Shown one piece after another: positions 24,341 through 37,200 of a DNA stretch of 64,000 nt (positions within the stretch are counted from its first letter, which is position 1; every line of letters begins with the position of its first letter). Made by a program: the position numbers and the translations under genes. The DNA is taken from positions 21,468,668 through 21,532,667 of the forward strand of contig NC_079898.1 of NCBI RefSeq assembly GCF_024868665.1. The letters are read 5' to 3'. This DNA is from Triplophysa rosa (taxonomy: Eukaryota > Chordata > Actinopteri > Cypriniformes > Nemacheilidae). Under the pieces are notes generated by a model, which saw nothing but the letters and a program-made list of their open reading frames with translations, searched no databases and was not told the DNA's origin.

Positions 24341-24756
24341 TGTACTTTATTTTTGATCCCCAATTTCTGTCATAAGTCTCTTAACACAGTGGACATCCAA
24401 GTTTTAAAGAATTTTTGCAGTATGGAGAACACATTACTTGATGTTTTTTTGTCAGATGAAAGCACTGGAACAAGTACAAATGGTAGAAATGTATTATATA
24501 TAATTTATTTATTTTAAAATGTAAATGGTTGGTTTTATTGTCATAAAATGTCTACTGCTGCAATCTGCTTAACTTAAAATATACAAGGCTTTGACGTTAC
24601 CCCATGGCAAAGATCAAAATGGTCTGGTTAGCAAAAGCTACACAATTGCTTTCAAATAGACAAAACATTACAAATCATATACAACATAAAATGCCATGCA
24701 TCTTAAAATTTTGCAAAACTACAGTGTCAGTTTTTCTGGAATTTGAGTTTTTTTTA

Positions 24757-25256
24757 TCATAATAACTTGGAGGAATAGTCTTTCCTTGGAGCATGTTTTC
24801 TGTGGGCTTTAGTTTTTAGCTGCATGGAAGAAATGCTTTTCAGAGTATCTTTCTTTCCCACACTAATCTCCTCTGCTCCCACCTTCCACTGCAACAGCTG
24901 GCCATCCTCCCCGCCCGTCAACAGAGATTGACGGTTCACGTCCCACTGGAAGCATCTCACTGTGGCAGAGTGACCCCCTTTCAGGGATTTGATTAACCTC
25001 AGACCACCTCCGCTACAGTCAACCAGGTGGAGCTCACCACAATTAGACCCTCCGACTAAAAGAATACGTCCCTCATTTGGTAGCCATGTTCCACCCACAA
25101 AGTACTCAAGTGAGGCTCCATCAGGGAGCTGGACAAGTGTTCGCGCGTCAGTGAAACTCAGAAGGGTCAAAGTGTCATCGCTGTCTGGGTGAGCCACATC
25201 CCACAGGTGTAGCCCTTCATCGTGGGTCAGACAAAGCAGCTGGTCAAGATCTTTGC
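24757..25256 (-). CDS. wdr89: wdr89 coding exon 2
   Basis: Two bases complete the split glycine codon, then 165 residues and a stop. The tail ends in a basic HRKHAPRKDYSSKLL. Confidence 0.95.
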
Positions 25257-26048
25257 CTGTCAATAAATGAAATAAATTCACAAATATTTCACACTTTATT
25301 TACAAAAGCATACGTTTACACTTAACAAAAAAATACCTGTCCAGCAAAGGGAGCTGGCGGAGGAATTGCAGTTACATGTGGTGAAGAGAGCATCATCCTC
25401 TCCTCCCAAACTCAGATCAAAAATGTTCACCAATCCATCTGTAGCTCCAGAGGCCAACCGGTCTGCTCGCTGTGGGTGGAAATGTACAGCAGTGATGTCA
25501 TCACTATGTGACTCAGAGTACACGCCCAGCAGACCGCCCTGCTTTGAGCCCATCTCATCCCCCTCCTGAACCATGCGAGCATCCCAGAATACTAAAAAAC
25601 TGTCCTCTCCCACTTGCTCTGTGCCTGCGCACAGCACACGATCATTGCAGCTCACGTCAAACGAGCAGTAAGAATGTGTCGAATCGCTACGGAACACCTG
25701 GGCGGAGTCTGACTCTGAACAGGATCGTCTTACGTCCCAGCACAGCAGTGTCCCATCAGCAGAGCCGGTGAACAGCAGGTGAGGGGAGAGGTGAGAGAAA
25801 CGGACCCCGCACACAGGAGCCGTGTGACCTTGAAACTCGCTCAGCAGGCGCAGTGTCTCTCTGCTGTGAAGGTGCACAGAGTGATTAGAGCAGCACACAG
25901 CTAGAACATCTGATCCTGCAGCAGACCCACCGCTGGTTGAAAGAGAGAGGTCTAAAAGATACGTGGGCTCACTTGGCTGCAGTCTCCTGGCAATTGACAA
26001 AGCCTTAAATGTTTCCTTAAGAGTGTCCATACTTGATCACATGGGCAT
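24757..26048 (-). CDS. wdr89: WD repeat-containing protein 89
   Basis: Two coding exons: 26030-25337 (phase-1 donor GTATTT) and 25256-24757 (acceptor TTGACAG), joining as CWTG-KDLDQ to give 397 residues, close to the vertebrate family length. WD40 repeats are visible: VLAVCCSNHSVHLHS, the HTAPVCGVRFSHLSPHLLFT and GSADGTLLCWDV pair, DDITAVHFHP with ATDGLVNIFDL, and near the C-terminus HSATVRCFQWDV with GGEDGQLLQWKV. The tail is basic. The protein should form a seven-bladed propeller; its molecular role is poorly known. The coding exon starts at 26048 with a tiny upstream frame before the true ATG. Likely untranslated exon near 26732-26990. The neighbours ppp2r5e and sgpp1 match human 14q23. 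Confidence 0.95.
25337..26030 (-). CDS. wdr89: wdr89 coding exon 1
   Basis: Starts at ATG 26030 and encodes residues 1-231 plus one base. Confidence 0.95.
26037..26048 (-). promoter_or_regulatory. wdr89: Minimal upstream ORF of wdr89
   Basis: The exon begins exactly with ATGCCCATGTGA, a two-codon frame with two AUGs and a stop, and 6 bases later comes the ATG of the main frame at 26030. It could damp initiation at the main start. This depends on the acceptor CTTTAAG directly before it being used. Confidence 0.45.
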
Positions 26049-26731
26049 CTTAAAGAAAAAAAAACCCGAATTAGTCATTTTACAAAATATGTAATCCAAA
26101 ATCAAATTATGTGTAAATTCTCCTGGTGTAAACTCAAATTAAAGGTCATAATCAAAAAAATATACAGTAGCAAAGACGAGTCCATCCATGGCACTTTGTA
26201 GGGTTTAAGCCCACAACAACCTTGAAAAAAATCTTGCAAGTTATTTAACCCAAAACCACCTAATGTCTTGTAAATTCAAAACTGTAGGTTTTTATAACTT
26301 CCATATACCATAAGTACGCAAGATTTTCAAGGCAAAATATATTACTTTTTCAGCGTCTTCCTGACACAAAGCTATACTATGGCCCAAAAGACTAAAAACC
26401 CGCGCACGAGTCACATGGGCTGATTTTATGTGGGTTTTTTTTACAACAACTGACAGCAATTTACATTGTATGGAAAAATAGCTCAGAACCAAAGCCAATC
26501 ATGCTTCAGATTTCAGTTTAATTTCCACTTGAGTGTAAAGAAGAAATTTACCTCAACACAACAACATAAACAGTAGCTTAATCCAGAAAACTATCAGACT
26601 GCAGTTCTTAAAATATGAACGTCATTGCTGAGACATACATCTAGATAACTAGATGTTTGTATATGCTTTCGCACAATGGTAGAAAAATATATTTTAGTAA
26701 TGAAATGCAACCGATTAAAGTAACACTCACA

Positions 26732-26990
26732 TGGGTGTGTGACAGACATCGGTGTATCCCTTCACCTCAAATGCTCCCCGGAAACACAGTATCGCTGATT
26801 ATTAGTTCCGCACAGAAACACTATCACCATACAATTACCATACACGAGTCAAATTGACTTTAAACATAACAGCTGTACCAACATGGAATAATTTGCCAAC
26901 ATTAATAAATACAAGAGACGAAAATAAATCATTTAATTGTGTTCGTGCAAAACAGGATATGGGGCGGTGTTCCTACCGTTAGATGGCAGT
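26732..26990 (-). promoter_or_regulatory. wdr89: Likely wdr89 untranslated first exon
   Basis: On minus a good donor (CCCAT followed by GTGAGTGTT) ends a non-coding stretch at 26732. It is the closest plausible untranslated exon upstream of the wdr89 start; promoter position unknown. Confidence 0.35.
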
Positions 26991-27492
26991 GTTTCTCTTT
27001 ATTAAACAACAGAACGTAGACATGGCGGAGGTCCTTCATTTGTGTCATTTGACAATAACTTTAGTTATTAGATGTTTCTATCTTTTGTATTCTTCAACCT
27101 AACATATTCCAAAATGTTGTTCCGTTTGTTTGTGCAAAACAAACCACAGTTTCTAGACAGACTAAGTAAAAAATAAAAAACTGGGACATGGATTATAGAG
27201 ACAGACTGTATGTGACAAGGGTATCATTGCAATGCATTTTTCTTTGTCTCTCCCATAGGACACGAACAAGTGAAACTTGACAACAATGAGCACTGTCATC
27301 AAATGATGACATGAAGTATTTATGCTGACCTGAGCAGTACAATAAGCCCGTGTTGACCTCAATGATCATGTTTCCAAAGATCCTGTTCCTGATGCTTTTT
27401 TTGTCTGTAGTGTATAGGGCACATGAAAATCCTCAACATAGAAATTGCAGTACATGCACATGTTTCAACGAGACATAAACTTCAGTAAATCC

Positions 27493-27734
27493 TTGTTGAA
27501 AAAACCAGCATACATGTAGGCTTTGCTGGTAAGGTAGGTTTTGAAGCATGGTAGCTGGTTTAAACTGGTCGTTCGCTGGTCATGAGCTGGTCTCGAGCTG
27601 GTTATGAGCAGGATCTAGTAGTTTAGGACCAACACATGACCAGCTCAAACCAGCTAAAGGCCAGCGTAAACCAGCTCAAATCAGCTACCATGCTTCAAAA
27701 CCTACCTAACCAGCATGCCTTTTTTTGTCAACCA
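27493..27734. mobile_element. Fold-back (hairpin) element
   Basis: The left arm GCTGGTAAGGTAGGTTTTGA followed by AGCATGGTAGCTG is repeated in reverse complement at the right (CAGCTACCATGCT then TCAAAACCTACCTAACCAGC). GCTGGT/ACCAGC motifs recur throughout, so the whole 240 bases can fold on itself. It is non-coding and belongs to the short palindromic elements common in cyprinid genomes. Confidence 0.8.
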
Positions 27735-28261
27735 AGAACATTAAAATTATTGCTTTTGGGAGAATGCTGTTTTACATAGTGGTCTTGTCGGTGAACATTT
27801 TTTTGTGTGAGACTGTGTGTATGGTAAAATATAAAGCATCTCAAGTGACCTTATGTTAATAATTTACCACTAGATTGTAGATTGGTCTGCTTATTCTTTG
27901 TGAACACACTCGTTTTGCACAATAATGTGTTGGGAAAGCCTATTAACAACAATGTTTTTCAGTGCTTTGTGCTGTATTAGAGACTAACATTAATATACTT
28001 ACGTTAACTGAGAGAACTGAAAAATTAACGTGTTAACTTTACCAGATTAAGCCCGTACCTCTTTTGGTCGTTATTCATTTCAGTTTGCTGCTGCTAATGA
28101 CTGGAGTCATTTGCAGCAGACCTTAAACCTCAGTTCATTCGTTTCATTTGCAGTTTTTAAAAGCTTAATTTTGTCATTTGTTCAAGATCATTGTGCTTGT
28201 TTTTATTAAATCGATTGTCTGTTTCTTCAGTTGGTGACTTCGTTTATAATAGTGTTATTTG

Positions 28262-28364
28262 TGTAATTGTTGTACTGAACCTGCCTGCTTCTTGGTCAGG
28301 TCGTCATTGTAAATGAGAACTGGTTCTCAATTGACTTACCTGGTTAAATAAAGGTGTATATATT
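28262..28364 (+). mobile_element. Non-LTR retrotransposon 3' tail
   Basis: Contains TTGTAAATGAGAACTGGTTC, TTGACTTACCTGGTTAAATAAAGG, a 3' end widely shared among teleost LINE/SINE copies. No coding part. Confidence 0.5.
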
Positions 28365-28557
28365 AAACTACAGAAACAGAAAAATATCAGGCTCTACACG
28401 ATGCAGTGATTTTATTAGATAAATGTCCAGGCATGTTGATCTGAGCACCTGGTTTAATATCATAATTTATCATAACATCACAAATATTTATTTCTAAAAA
28501 CACCCATTACAAGATAACTTGGAACACATGGAAAAAATGGAACACATCCGAGTTGTA

Positions 28558-30730
28558 CATGAAATGTTTTATTTTTGATTGTTTAAAACACAGGATATAA
28601 ATCACTGACTGCAGGCCAGTATGGACAGAGCAGCAATTATTTTCATTTAGAATATTCCCACTCTGTTCAAAATTTCACATACTCCTTTGAACAATTTAAA
28701 GAAAATAAAACAAATCTCTGCGAAGATCAAACATCACAGAAGATAGAAAGAAAGTTTTTGCACATACATTAAAGGCACTTTGTGGTATCTCATATAGAGT
28801 AGAGTAAGCTACACACTTAAAAACCCAGAGAAAGCCAAATCACAGATAAAATACTTTAAACCTTTTAGATTTTTTTTACCATTCGTTTTTAGACTAACAG
28901 GTAAATCTGGGGGGAGGATGCAGACATCTGCAGAATGAATTTAACATGGAGGAAATGTTAAAACAATCTCAGAATACTACAGTCTCACTGGAAGCTTAAA
29001 GCATTATCAAAAATATTGATAAACAAACATGCCAGGGAAAGGAAATGCTTAGAACTGTGTGAATAGCAGGAATTCGTGGGACCCAAAATCTACAATATAG
29101 TGTATTTATAGCTTTTGAAAGAACTTGTATTTGGTCAAACAAAAAATTGTTAGTTTTCTCTGAGTTCAATGTTGCTAGCTCATAATACGCTAAAAGCTAC
29201 TGTCATCAACAAGCAAACACACAAATTCAATTTTCTATGGAGTCACTTATAAGGAATCCTGCAAACATACAAAGTTGGTCCAGGAAATAACAGTCAACAC
29301 TAAACAGGACAGTGTTTGTTTATCAAGTTCCTACTTGTGTTCTCTTCCTAGATCTGCCCTCAATGTACACTTGCTTGGTAGAATCACTGTTTTCCTCATC
29401 ACTCTGAGAATCATAAAACAATTGTGTTTACAAAAGGACCTGGAAAACCACCTTCCCTTTCAGCAAAAAGGAACTTGCGTGCATGTAAGAACACACAAGG
29501 CCACAGGAAGAGCAAAAACACAAGCACGTTGGCGTGTCACACAAACCTAACCTCCAAACACCCACAACAGCAGGCAGCAGAGCAGTGCATTCTGGGAACA
29601 CTGCATTTCAAAACGGTACCAAAAATACATCTATGCTTTAACACATTGATTATCAAAAGGCAACAATTATCTGATACTTACTTTGTTTCAACACACAAAA
29701 TGAAAAAGCTATTAGTCAAAGCACTCATTACTCTGTTTTTAGAAAACAAGACTGAAAGCACATCTATTTTGAAGCACGACGTACCAAATTTAAACCTGAC
29801 AAACATTCAATCTATAAACAGACATAAACCAATTCAAAGTTAAACTATATAACCTGAAATTAAATCACTAGTGCAATTTCAAAAACAAACTAACCCACAG
29901 TTTGGGTTTAACCTCATCTAGAAACTAGTTTTGAGTGGTCTGTTAAGGCAGTCTAACATTATAAAGAGTTTATGAGATGTAAAAGTCTTTGGAGAAATAG
30001 TCAAACCTGCATTAGATCAGAGGTTAAGTGTCTGGATAAAATGAATCAACTTTAAATCGAAAAAGATCAATGCTGCTCCTGACAGCAAACCATCACACCA
30101 GGGTTGTTTTGTATAGTGATTTTTTTTAAGTATTATGGCCAGATGGTTCACCGCTGAGAAATGTAAATGTTGATGCCGAGTTTAACACTAATTTGCATTG
30201 GTCACACCTGACAGATTAAGTGGGCTGTCCATACACCTTTACTCTAAAAAAACACAAACAAACCTGAGTGACTTCAGCCTACTTTCTAAACTCTTGATAC
30301 AAGAGTTAAAAGTCCTTCTAAGAAACTCAGTGTGGCAGAAACAAGCTCTATTCTAGCATCTATTATTAAAAGTTTAAGGTAACTTACAAACCACTGTATT
30401 GCTTGATAATTCTGACAGGCTTATTGAAGTTACAAAAGTTCATAAGATTTGTGAACAAAATAGGTTTTAAAATCTTAAATCAGACAGATATGATACTAGG
30501 CCATGCAAATTGTATAGAAAAAGCTAATAATCTCTGAGTCGAGGACAACACCATATTCGGGTGCTAAACCGCAGTATAAATCAACAGAAATGATGGTTTA
30601 GATCAGGGGAATTTCTGCAAGGTGAAAGCACAGTGTTCATGACTGGCGTTAGTTTAATCCAATCACAGACTGGGATAGGCCTCTGCAGTCCATATTGGCC
30701 GAAATCTTAATGGATGTCTTTTCCACCTAA
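28558..30730 (-). other. sgpp1: Probable sgpp1 3' UTR
   Basis: Sequence downstream of the sgpp1 stop without conserved coding segments. On minus an AATAAA signal (TTTATT at about 28569 on plus) with a following T/G-rich stretch gives a plausible polyadenylation end. Open frames on plus near 29.3-29.8 kb show no family signature. Extent is inferred. Confidence 0.45.
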
Positions 30731-31282
30731 TCACAACAGTCCTATGTGTGCTAACACAAAAGGCACGAGGAAAAGTGAATTGAACCCCACAGTTCCATAG
30801 ACGATATATCGATACGGCAGCTCCACCTCCATGTGCTGCCTGGCTTTCCGAACGTCGTTGCTCGGAATCCCAAAAACCCAGCACACGAGCGGGATGGTGA
30901 GGGCCTTCATAATGGCTCTGGTCACCAGAAGAATAATCACGCCCAGGAGGAAGCGGAGTGCACAGAGCCCGATCATGCTGAGAGTGAAAGCTGGGGGTTG
31001 GAGCGGCAGCATTGACACGGGTGGGTCTGACAACAGGCCCAAACTGTGATTGAGGTGGGATGCCAGAGCAATACCTGCCCCGGAGCCCAGGATCTGGGCG
31101 GTGTCGCCACGAGAGGTGCTCCAGGTGTCCAACGTGAAGGAGAAGAGGCCCAGTCCCAGGTGGAGCGAGATGATGAGGACCGGGGCGTAGGGATGGGTCT
31201 GATTAAATGTGTCAATGGTGTCCAGAGCAGGTCCAAAGATCAAGATGATCAGCAAACTGAACAGGAAACCGGCAATGACATC
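30731..31282 (-). CDS. sgpp1: sgpp1 exon 3
   Basis: 183 codons and a stop, starting DVIAGFLF after the acceptor TTTTGTAG. Holds the C-terminal membrane helices. Confidence 0.95.
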   Translation of the reverse strand, partial: DVIAGFLFSLLIILIFGPALDTIDTFNQTHPYAPVLIISLHLGLGLFSFTLDTWSTSRGDTAQILGSGAGIALASHLNHSLGLLSDPPVSMLPLQPPAFTLSMIGLCALRFLLGVIILLVTRAIMKALTIPLVCWVFGIPSNDVRKARQHMEVELPYRYIVYGTVGFNSLFLVPFVLAHIGLL

Positions 31283-34200
31283 CTACAAAAATGAAACAAT
31301 GACAAACCACATAAATAAACTGAAAATATGTGAACATATAATGCAGAAACAAGAACCAAACCATCCGTCACAAACACACGACTACCAGCTGTAGAGGAAG
31401 TTCGGAATAATAATAAACCGTCATTCTTAAAGCGCACACAAATACAAAAACAAACACTCCAGGTGCAAAGGAAACAAGGAACAATACAGAAAGAAAAAAC
31501 TAATACAAGAGGTGGCCTTGATCAGGGAATGAATACGTGAAGCAAAACAAAACCAACTCAGTTGTCTGGTGATTTAAATACAGGATTAAATATCAACTTT
31601 CATATGAAATCTCACAACACTAAAATTGTAAAATGTCTTTACAGAACACGGACAAACTGACTTTAAAATACATGTTGTATACTTATCCACACACACAGAT
31701 GCACTTTTGTTCATATTTTTGTGGGCACTTCCTTTACAAGTAACCATAACTGATCCCAAATGTAAATCTTTAATCATCTCCTAACGTTAACCACTAACTT
31801 TAAAATGGACCTTTAGGTGTTTGAAGGTGTGAAAATAGACAATGTTTAGCACTTTTCTCAATCCATTTTCACCCAAGGACAAAGTGCATTTGCGAATGAC
31901 TACTTCATAAATTCTGTCCCCTAGAGCAGTGGTTCGCAAGCTTTTTAGATCAAGTACCACCTTTAATAAAATTAGCTGTTCCAAGTACCACCTAATGACC
32001 ACCATAGAAAAATCACATGAATAAACTTATAGTAGAGCTGTGAATCTTTCACTTTACATCGCGTCCTCCAATTCTAATGTATTATTAATAGTACAAACAC
32101 TTTATTTACCAGCTATTTTCAAACTGAAGAACATGTTTTGTAAACAGGGCTCTGTAAACTCTTATGGACTCTTATGGGGGATTTATTAACTTTGTAGGGA
32201 TAGCCTACACACTTATATTAAAGACAAACAATGTGGAAAGAATATTTAACACAGAAGATAAATAAATACACGTATAATTTAGCATCAAGAGAACAGCTGT
32301 AACGTTATATGACAAACAGATAATTACACTTTACTGCGGCTCTTGTCAAAGCGACGCGTCAAAAATGCATCGCAATGCGTGCTTCATTGATATAACCTTG
32401 AGTAGATGCAGACGCGTGTTGAATTAGCACTTTACCGCAATAACAACAGCTTTAAACAGCGGTTGAAGTGCAGAAATACATAAGAAACTTAATTTGCACG
32501 CAGCTCTTTGGAAGAGAGAAAGGGACTCACAAGCGCCTGTCTGCTCCCGCTCTGTGTTTGAGCTGCCCGTCACGTGCCTGAGTTACATCGACCAATGATA
32601 AATAAACAACAATAATTCATACAACTATTTTAAAATTGCACATAGGCCGAGATGTATCCGTATTTATCAATCATGTAGGCATATTAAACATTTGAAATTG
32701 CATTTAAAACAAGAAATGTAAGTTAATATATAGTTTTTAATTTCTGTCGTGTCACCTCACGTACCACCGGGTCTCTTCAAGTACCACTAGTTGTACGCGT
32801 ACCACAGTTTGAGAACCACTCCCCTAGAGAACAGCGAAACTCGTTCTTCCATTAGGGATTAACCATAATGAGCTCATTTTCCACATAACAGCTTCACTGC
32901 TTTAGCATACATTATGTGTGTACTTAACAGTAAAAGATTGTGAGACTTTTAAGTCCAGCTTGGTGATTCTACTCTAAAAGTGTTACTTGATAACCTTAGT
33001 CTAATCAAGCCATCTCAATAAAGTTGTGTCAAACATGTAGCTTTAGGTATCAGTAAACCACATTTTCGTTCAAAATACACCCCAAAATCTTTACCTTTTA
33101 AAAAAGATCCTCGATAGGAGAACTAACTAAAAGCTAGCGATAAAAGTTTGATTCTAAAAGCAGATGTTAGATGTCAGAAAACGTTGTGAATACTGGAAAG
33201 ATTAAGATGTTGGGCAAAGCATGAGAAATGTTACATATTTTAAACATGTATACATATTTTTAAATATTCAAAATAGGTTTTTATCTTCCTGACCTGTACC
33301 AATACAGTTTGTCACAAAAACATGACAGTCTAAGAGCGTGACATCTGTTTCGCTGTAATGGTGCAATTGTGTCCATTCTATAGGGGTTTAACTCTTGGAA
33401 CACAATCCAATTGTTACCAAGACAACAGTCTCTAGGGCAACAGCCACTCATCAGCCCGACAGGCGACCAGACGCATGAGGTCACTCTGAGGGTGATATTT
33501 GTACCGATCGGAGCACAGATGTGTAGATAAACCATCGAATTACTGGGATCGTTTGAACTGGAGGAAAAGTCCAGACAGACACAAACTTTGCCAACTAATG
33601 AAATCATTAGAGCTAACATACTTTATTTATAACTGTAATGACAACTGTAATGTTTTTTAACATGACTGATGTACTAATGTGATTTACTGTGTCTGTAAAC
33701 ATGCATGTGACATTTATAATGGATGAGGATTTTGGAGCAACTGGCAACCTGAGACCAACATTTACTCAAACAGATGGGTGTTCCGGTAATGATCGGGGGA
33801 TTTTGTTTCTCCCAGTGTGACCACCCTTTGGAAAACACCCAGAAAATCACCTCTCACGAGGAAACCAAAACGTTACCTTGCCTCGCACATGTTTACTTTT
33901 AGATATCTGAATGAGAACATGACACTTAAGTATATGTTACACTTCAGCTACAGTCTACAGGATTAAACTGTATAATAAATCAAAAATAAGTGACAAAACC
34001 TGATGTTAAGTGCGTGTGCCGTTTTATATCTCACCAGTATGGAGTGCATGCCCATGTATATGCGACTTAAACACACCAGCACACACCAGACGATGGCCAG
34101 AGAGACTCCCAGCAGAAGAGGGTACTGTGGAAATAAACACACAAACACAGATTCAGACGATGAGTTGGTGAGACAAAAAAACACTTAACAATAACATTAT

Positions 34201-37200
34201 GTGCAAATATCTAAAAAGAGAACAACGAGAGCTTAATCCCTTCAGCTTTCAATTCCTATTAAATCACAGTTGTGCAACACCCCAAAACATTGCATACAAT
34301 GAATTGGAAGTGGTAAAGCTGTCACCTTCACTAAAATGATTACATTATTTGCATCCTGCTTTTTGTTAAACCAAAATAAATTGACAATAAAAATGAAAAC
34401 AACAATTCTATATGTAATGTCACTCCAGCGCAGACCTAACAGGAAGTTATGTGGACAACAGGAAGTAATATTATAGCAATAAATTCAAAACCCATTTTAA
34501 TGTGACAATTTAATTAAAAACGATGTGGACTAGACAAATGGTGTCTGGAGTAGTAAATGGAGTACTGTGTAAACTAAAGAACCTTTCAACACAATGTAAC
34601 AAGCCCTTCTATACACAGCTTTGTGGATTAAAAACGTCATTTCGGTTTGATGTGTCGTAACATGCTGCTTGCATGTGGTGAAGAAATGCTGTAACACACA
34701 CAAACACATTAAACAAACCTTATGTAAATGGGCCTACACTACAGTTTTGTACGTTTTTTAACTTTTTAGATTGGAAAATCAAACATTGACATATGGCTAT
34801 TGAATCACACGAAAGATAAATATCAATTTCGGCCTCCTTGCATTATAGTATCTGTTTGCAATTCCTTTTTTGTTTCGCATTTGGTGCGACTAGGCATTTA
34901 GATCAACTCCGAAACATGTTATACATGCAAGTGATGTTATACAAATCTCCCACTTATTCCTGTGGGATTTAGTATTAAAGTACATATTTAAAAAACTTGT
35001 TCACAACAGTACTACACATTTACACTTTAAGTACACGTGTGCATGTTGTCATGCTTGGCAACAGGCCCAATGATACAGTGACACCACAGCTTGTGATAAC
35101 ATGCACTTATGAAGCAAGAAATTAAAATATCATCTTAGTGTGTGTCTTGAGCTTCCATAGTACAATCTATAAGCCATGTTATCATCATCTTTGCCAATTT
35201 TCATTTAAAGGTGCTTTGTGTAATTTTTTGGAGGATCTATTGAAAGAAATGCAATATAATATACATAACTATGTCTTCAGAAGTGTATAAAGACCGTACA
35301 TAATAAAGCGTTATATTTTGAATACTTTAGAATGAGCTATTTCTATCTACATCCTGTAATTCGCCTTAAACGGACAAACTGCTTTACTGAGCGCGTTCCG
35401 TAAATCTCCTTCGGCAAATAAGCGAAAACGTGACGACATCTTAGTCTTGTATCAGCCTCAGTAGTGCTTCTAATGGGAGGGGGGAGGCATGGAGTGAGCT
35501 GTTGGTTGCAATTCACAACCTCACCACTAGATGCCCCTAAATTTCATACACTAGACCTTCATACACTCAAATTTGTCCACAGATGGGCCGTGTGCTAAAA
35601 GGGCCGTTCAACCGACAAACAGTGAAACACTAAAGCCAAACCCTCAGCCCATCATAGAACAACCACTTAGTGCTGAAACTATAAAAAGAGCATCCACAAT
35701 CTTCACCGAGTGTCCTGGTTAACCTGACATTGAAATGGTCATAAACACTCGGTATATCATCAGAGATAACATTAGATTACCTCATTTCCAATGTCAGGTG
35801 ATTGACTATGACACTTTGAACTGCAATGTTTATTGAATATTGTCCAAACAAATCAGGTGAAAGGGTAAATCTCTCATACGGGAAGGTATCATGTGTACAG
35901 AGTTTGTCAGGTCGCTTTAAAACACTTGCTGAAACAACACATTCCCACCCTCTTCATTCAACCAACATAAACTCTGTCTGCGTGTCTGGTGACCTGCATT
36001 TTTTTAGACAGATTACAGCACACTAGAGATTTACATGCTTTGACATCCATGTTTAAACAGGTCTGGTGATGGAATTAGAGTTGGACTGAAACACCAGCTG
36101 CCAAGAAATAAAAGGGAACAGGATATTTCCCCATTGCTGCCCTGACAACAAACATCGGCTCAGTGATAAGAACCTGCCAAAAACATAGTAACTGCTACCA
36201 GTTGCTTTGAATAAGGAAATGAGAACTACTCGCTGCCAATGTCTGTTATTTGCAAACTCCCCTCAGGCAAGACTTGACTATATAGCTTTAAAAGATAGCA
36301 GAGAGAGAAAATCTCCTTTATACAGACATTTTCAACAAAGAAACAGATATGTATTAAACTAAGTGTCTTAAGTGTAGGTTTTAGTAGCAATTTATGGATG
36401 TAAGAAAATGTAATAAACATTTTTTATGCAGTCAAATCACATTTTAATATGCATTTTAATTTATCATAGCAGACTGTTCATGTTAGTTCATTGTGCATAA
36501 ACTAATGTTAACACTAAAACACAGCAAATTCTAAAACAGAACTAAGATTTTTAAGCTGTTTAAGTATTGTTCACTGTTAGTTCATCTTAACTAATGCATT
36601 AACCAATACAAACTTATTGTAAAATCTTCATAAAACAAAACAAAAAAAAAGGTTTAAATGCAGTCTGTACTCTGTAAGCTATGTGCTTCAAGCTGTTGAG
36701 AAGAGAACTATCACTGGAGAGATAACACTATCACACGCTTCTCTGAGGCCATCCTATAGGTAACTCCAGTGCAAACGTCACGATTCAAAGGATTCAGCTG
36801 AACATCAGAAATGTGACCATTAAAAAGAGGATTAGGACAATCGCAAACACACAGATGGTTGGACCGTGGCTGGTTGGTTATCCAGACCGCACCTCATGCC
36901 CTGAGCCCACATGACACAGATCGCTGGACCACATGCTGAAGGAAAGCACAGAGAGAGACTCAGCTTTTCTCATGCGGTGAACATCTGCCTCTCATTACAG
37001 ACCAAGAGAGCGTGTGTGGGCTGAGCAGCTGTGTATGCTGTGTGTGTGGAAGGACGACGGACGGTTTTGATGGTTGTGACTGTTTGTGTGTGTAAAGAGC
37101 ACCACACTAACATGTCTGTGATTGCTATGACAACAGCATGGTAGAGTTTGGAAATGTACAGTCAGAGTATGAATGTGTGAGTCAGTGAGATGACACGTGG

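Larger units (their letters stand above)
27000..28555. other. Intergenic between wdr89 and sgpp1
   Basis: No gene was seen. It holds a fold-back element at 27.5 kb and a non-LTR tail at 28.3 kb. Confidence 0.5.

Noticed and set aside
29275..29843. Plus frames in the sgpp1 3' region
   Set aside because: No conserved segment and antisense to a probable 3' UTR.
31253..31283. Suspected frameshift at the start of sgpp1 exon 3
   Set aside because: On re-reading, the codons run [16 protein letters not shown] in frame from the acceptor; exon length 552 is phase 0, so there is no shift.
33281..33619. 112-codon Cys-rich minus frame in sgpp1 intron 2
   Set aside because: No recognised family, start is not supported, and no splice context; probably chance.
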